Shown one piece after another: positions 5,253 through 5,959 of a stretch of 5,959 bases of DNA (positions within the stretch are counted from its first letter, which is position 1; the number at the start of each line of letters is the position of its first letter). The notes under the pieces were generated by a model that saw only the letters and a program-made list of their open reading frames with translations, searched no databases and was not told where the DNA came from. The stretch is from positions 1 through 5,959 of the forward strand of contig JAFQRU010000025.1 of NCBI GenBank assembly GCA_017409915.1, given 5' to 3'. The position numbers were made by a program, and so were the translations under genes. The DNA is from Clostridia bacterium (lineage in GTDB: Bacteria > Bacillota > Clostridia > Monoglobales > Monoglobaceae).

Positions 5253-5959
5253 ATGAGGGAAAAGGTTGTCATAGGTTTATCCGGCGGTGTTGACAGCAGT
5301 GTTGCGGCGGCGCTCCTTTTAGAGAAAGGCTATGAAGTAATCGGCGTTACTATGAGGCTCTGGGACAGCGAAGATTGTGAAGAGTCTTGCTGTTCATTCT
5401 CGGCGGCAGATGATGCAAAAATTGTGGCGGATAAGCTTGGAATTGAGCATATCGTTATGGATTTTCGCAAAGAGTTTGACGATAAAGTCATAAACTATTT
5501 TGTTGATGAATACGAAAAAGGAAGAACACCAAATCCTTGTATCGCCTGCAATAAGCATCTGAAATTTGACCATCTTTTGAGAGAGACAAAGCTTTTAGGT
5601 GCTAGCTATATAGCCACAGGGCATTATGCCAAGGTTGAATTTAATGAAACAACAAAAAGATATGAGCTTAAAAGGGCAGAGAATTCTGCCAAGGACCAGA
5701 CCTATGCTTTATATAATCTGACACAGGAACAGTTGTCTCATGTTTTGATGCCTCTTGGCGAACTTGAAGACAAAGCTAAAACCCGTGAAATTGCGGAAAA
5801 ATATGGCCTTGTGACTGCTAAAAAGCCTGACAGCCAGGAGATATGCTTTGTGCCCGATAATGATTATGCGGGGTTTATAAAGCACAGAACAAATAAAGAC
5901 TATCCCCAAGGGAAATTTGTTGACACAGACGGAAATATTTTAGGGGAACATAAAGGAAT
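5253..5959 (+). CDS. mnmA: tRNA-specific 2-thiouridylase MnmA, N-terminal part (3' end outside window)
   Basis: Adenylates and thiolates U34 in the anticodon of tRNA-Lys, -Glu and -Gln, giving s2U with sulfur that comes from a cysteine desulfurase. The frame opens at ATG 5253 (MREKVVIGLSGGVDSS) and stays open to the window end, 235 codons of an expected 350-370. Visible landmarks: PP-loop SGGVDSS (10-16); the CCSFSAADDA block after Cys42, Cys46 and Cys47; GRTPNPCIACN (90-100), holding Cys99, which aligns with E. coli catalytic Cys102; ATGHYA (121-126); KDQTYAL (147-153); and PDSQEICF (192-199), whose Cys198 corresponds to E. coli Cys199. Cys96 makes a CxxC with Cys99 where E. coli has DxxC. 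The missing part is the central and C-terminal beta-barrel that grips tRNA. An upstream NifS as sulfur donor fits well; B. subtilis pairs mnmA with the desulfurase gene yrvO in the same way. Confidence 0.97.
   Translation, partial: MREKVVIGLSGGVDSSVAAALLLEKGYEVIGVTMRLWDSEDCEESCCSFSAADDAKIVADKLGIEHIVMDFRKEFDDKVINYFVDEYEKGRTPNPCIACNKHLKFDHLLRETKLLGASYIATGHYAKVEFNETTKRYELKRAENSAKDQTYALYNLTQEQLSHVLMPLGELEDKAKTREIAEKYGLVTAKKPDSQEICFVPDNDYAGFIKHRTNKDYPQGKFVDTDGNILGEHKG

Noticed and set aside
48..5909. Several minus-strand open frames of 65-91 codons (for example near 1382-1588, 2965-3201, 4774-5034, 4997-5272, 5709-5909)
   Set aside because: Each lies opposite a well-supported gene, lacks recognisable motifs, and is explained as a shadow of coding sequence.
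1..5959. Mobile elements, CRISPR array, tRNA or rRNA genes, attachment sites
   Set aside because: No transposase-like frame, regularly spaced repeats, cloverleaf ending in CCA or rRNA-like block was seen on either strand.

Overview
The window reads as a housekeeping segment of an AT-rich, low-GC Gram-positive genome, most likely an anaerobic member of the Clostridia. The pointers are the base composition, purine-rich Shine-Dalgarno sites before every complete gene, the hisS-aspS order, a KMGKT-type TyrRS, and a nifS-nifU-mnmA cluster of the kind common in Clostridia. The species cannot be named from this sequence. All genes that can be supported are on the + strand.

Left part (1-3247): the 3' end of hisS, then complete aspS and tyrS. 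hisS and aspS overlap by one base (TAATG). aspS and tyrS are 12 bases apart, and the tyrS Shine-Dalgarno site overlaps the aspS stop. The three look like one aminoacyl-tRNA synthetase transcription unit whose promoter lies upstream of the window.

Middle (3248-3592): a 345-base gap without a convincing gene but rich in signals. In order it holds a perfect 8-bp hairpin right after the tyrS stop, a promoter-like sequence (TTGAAA-17-TATTAT), a good intrinsic terminator (CGGATG/CATCCG plus nine T), a strong sigma-A type promoter (TTTACA-17-TATAAT), and a perfect 9-5-9 inverted repeat at the predicted transcription start of the next operon. A possible small RNA and a possible operator are the two things most worth checking.

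Right part (3593-5959): nifS/iscS (cysteine desulfurase), a NifU/IscU-type Fe-S scaffold, and the first 235 codons of mnmA (tRNA 2-thiouridylase), which runs off the window. They form one operon. NifS makes a persulfide from cysteine and can pass sulfur to the scaffold for Fe-S assembly and to MnmA for s2U34 formation on tRNA. The scaffold carries an unusual Cys/His-rich, acidic C-terminal tail. No iscR-type regulator gene lies directly in front of nifS.

I see no mobile element, CRISPR array, rRNA or tRNA gene and no sign of horizontal transfer. I did not find a clearly new biological system; the findings are modest, mainly regulatory structure in the middle gap and the scaffold's tail.
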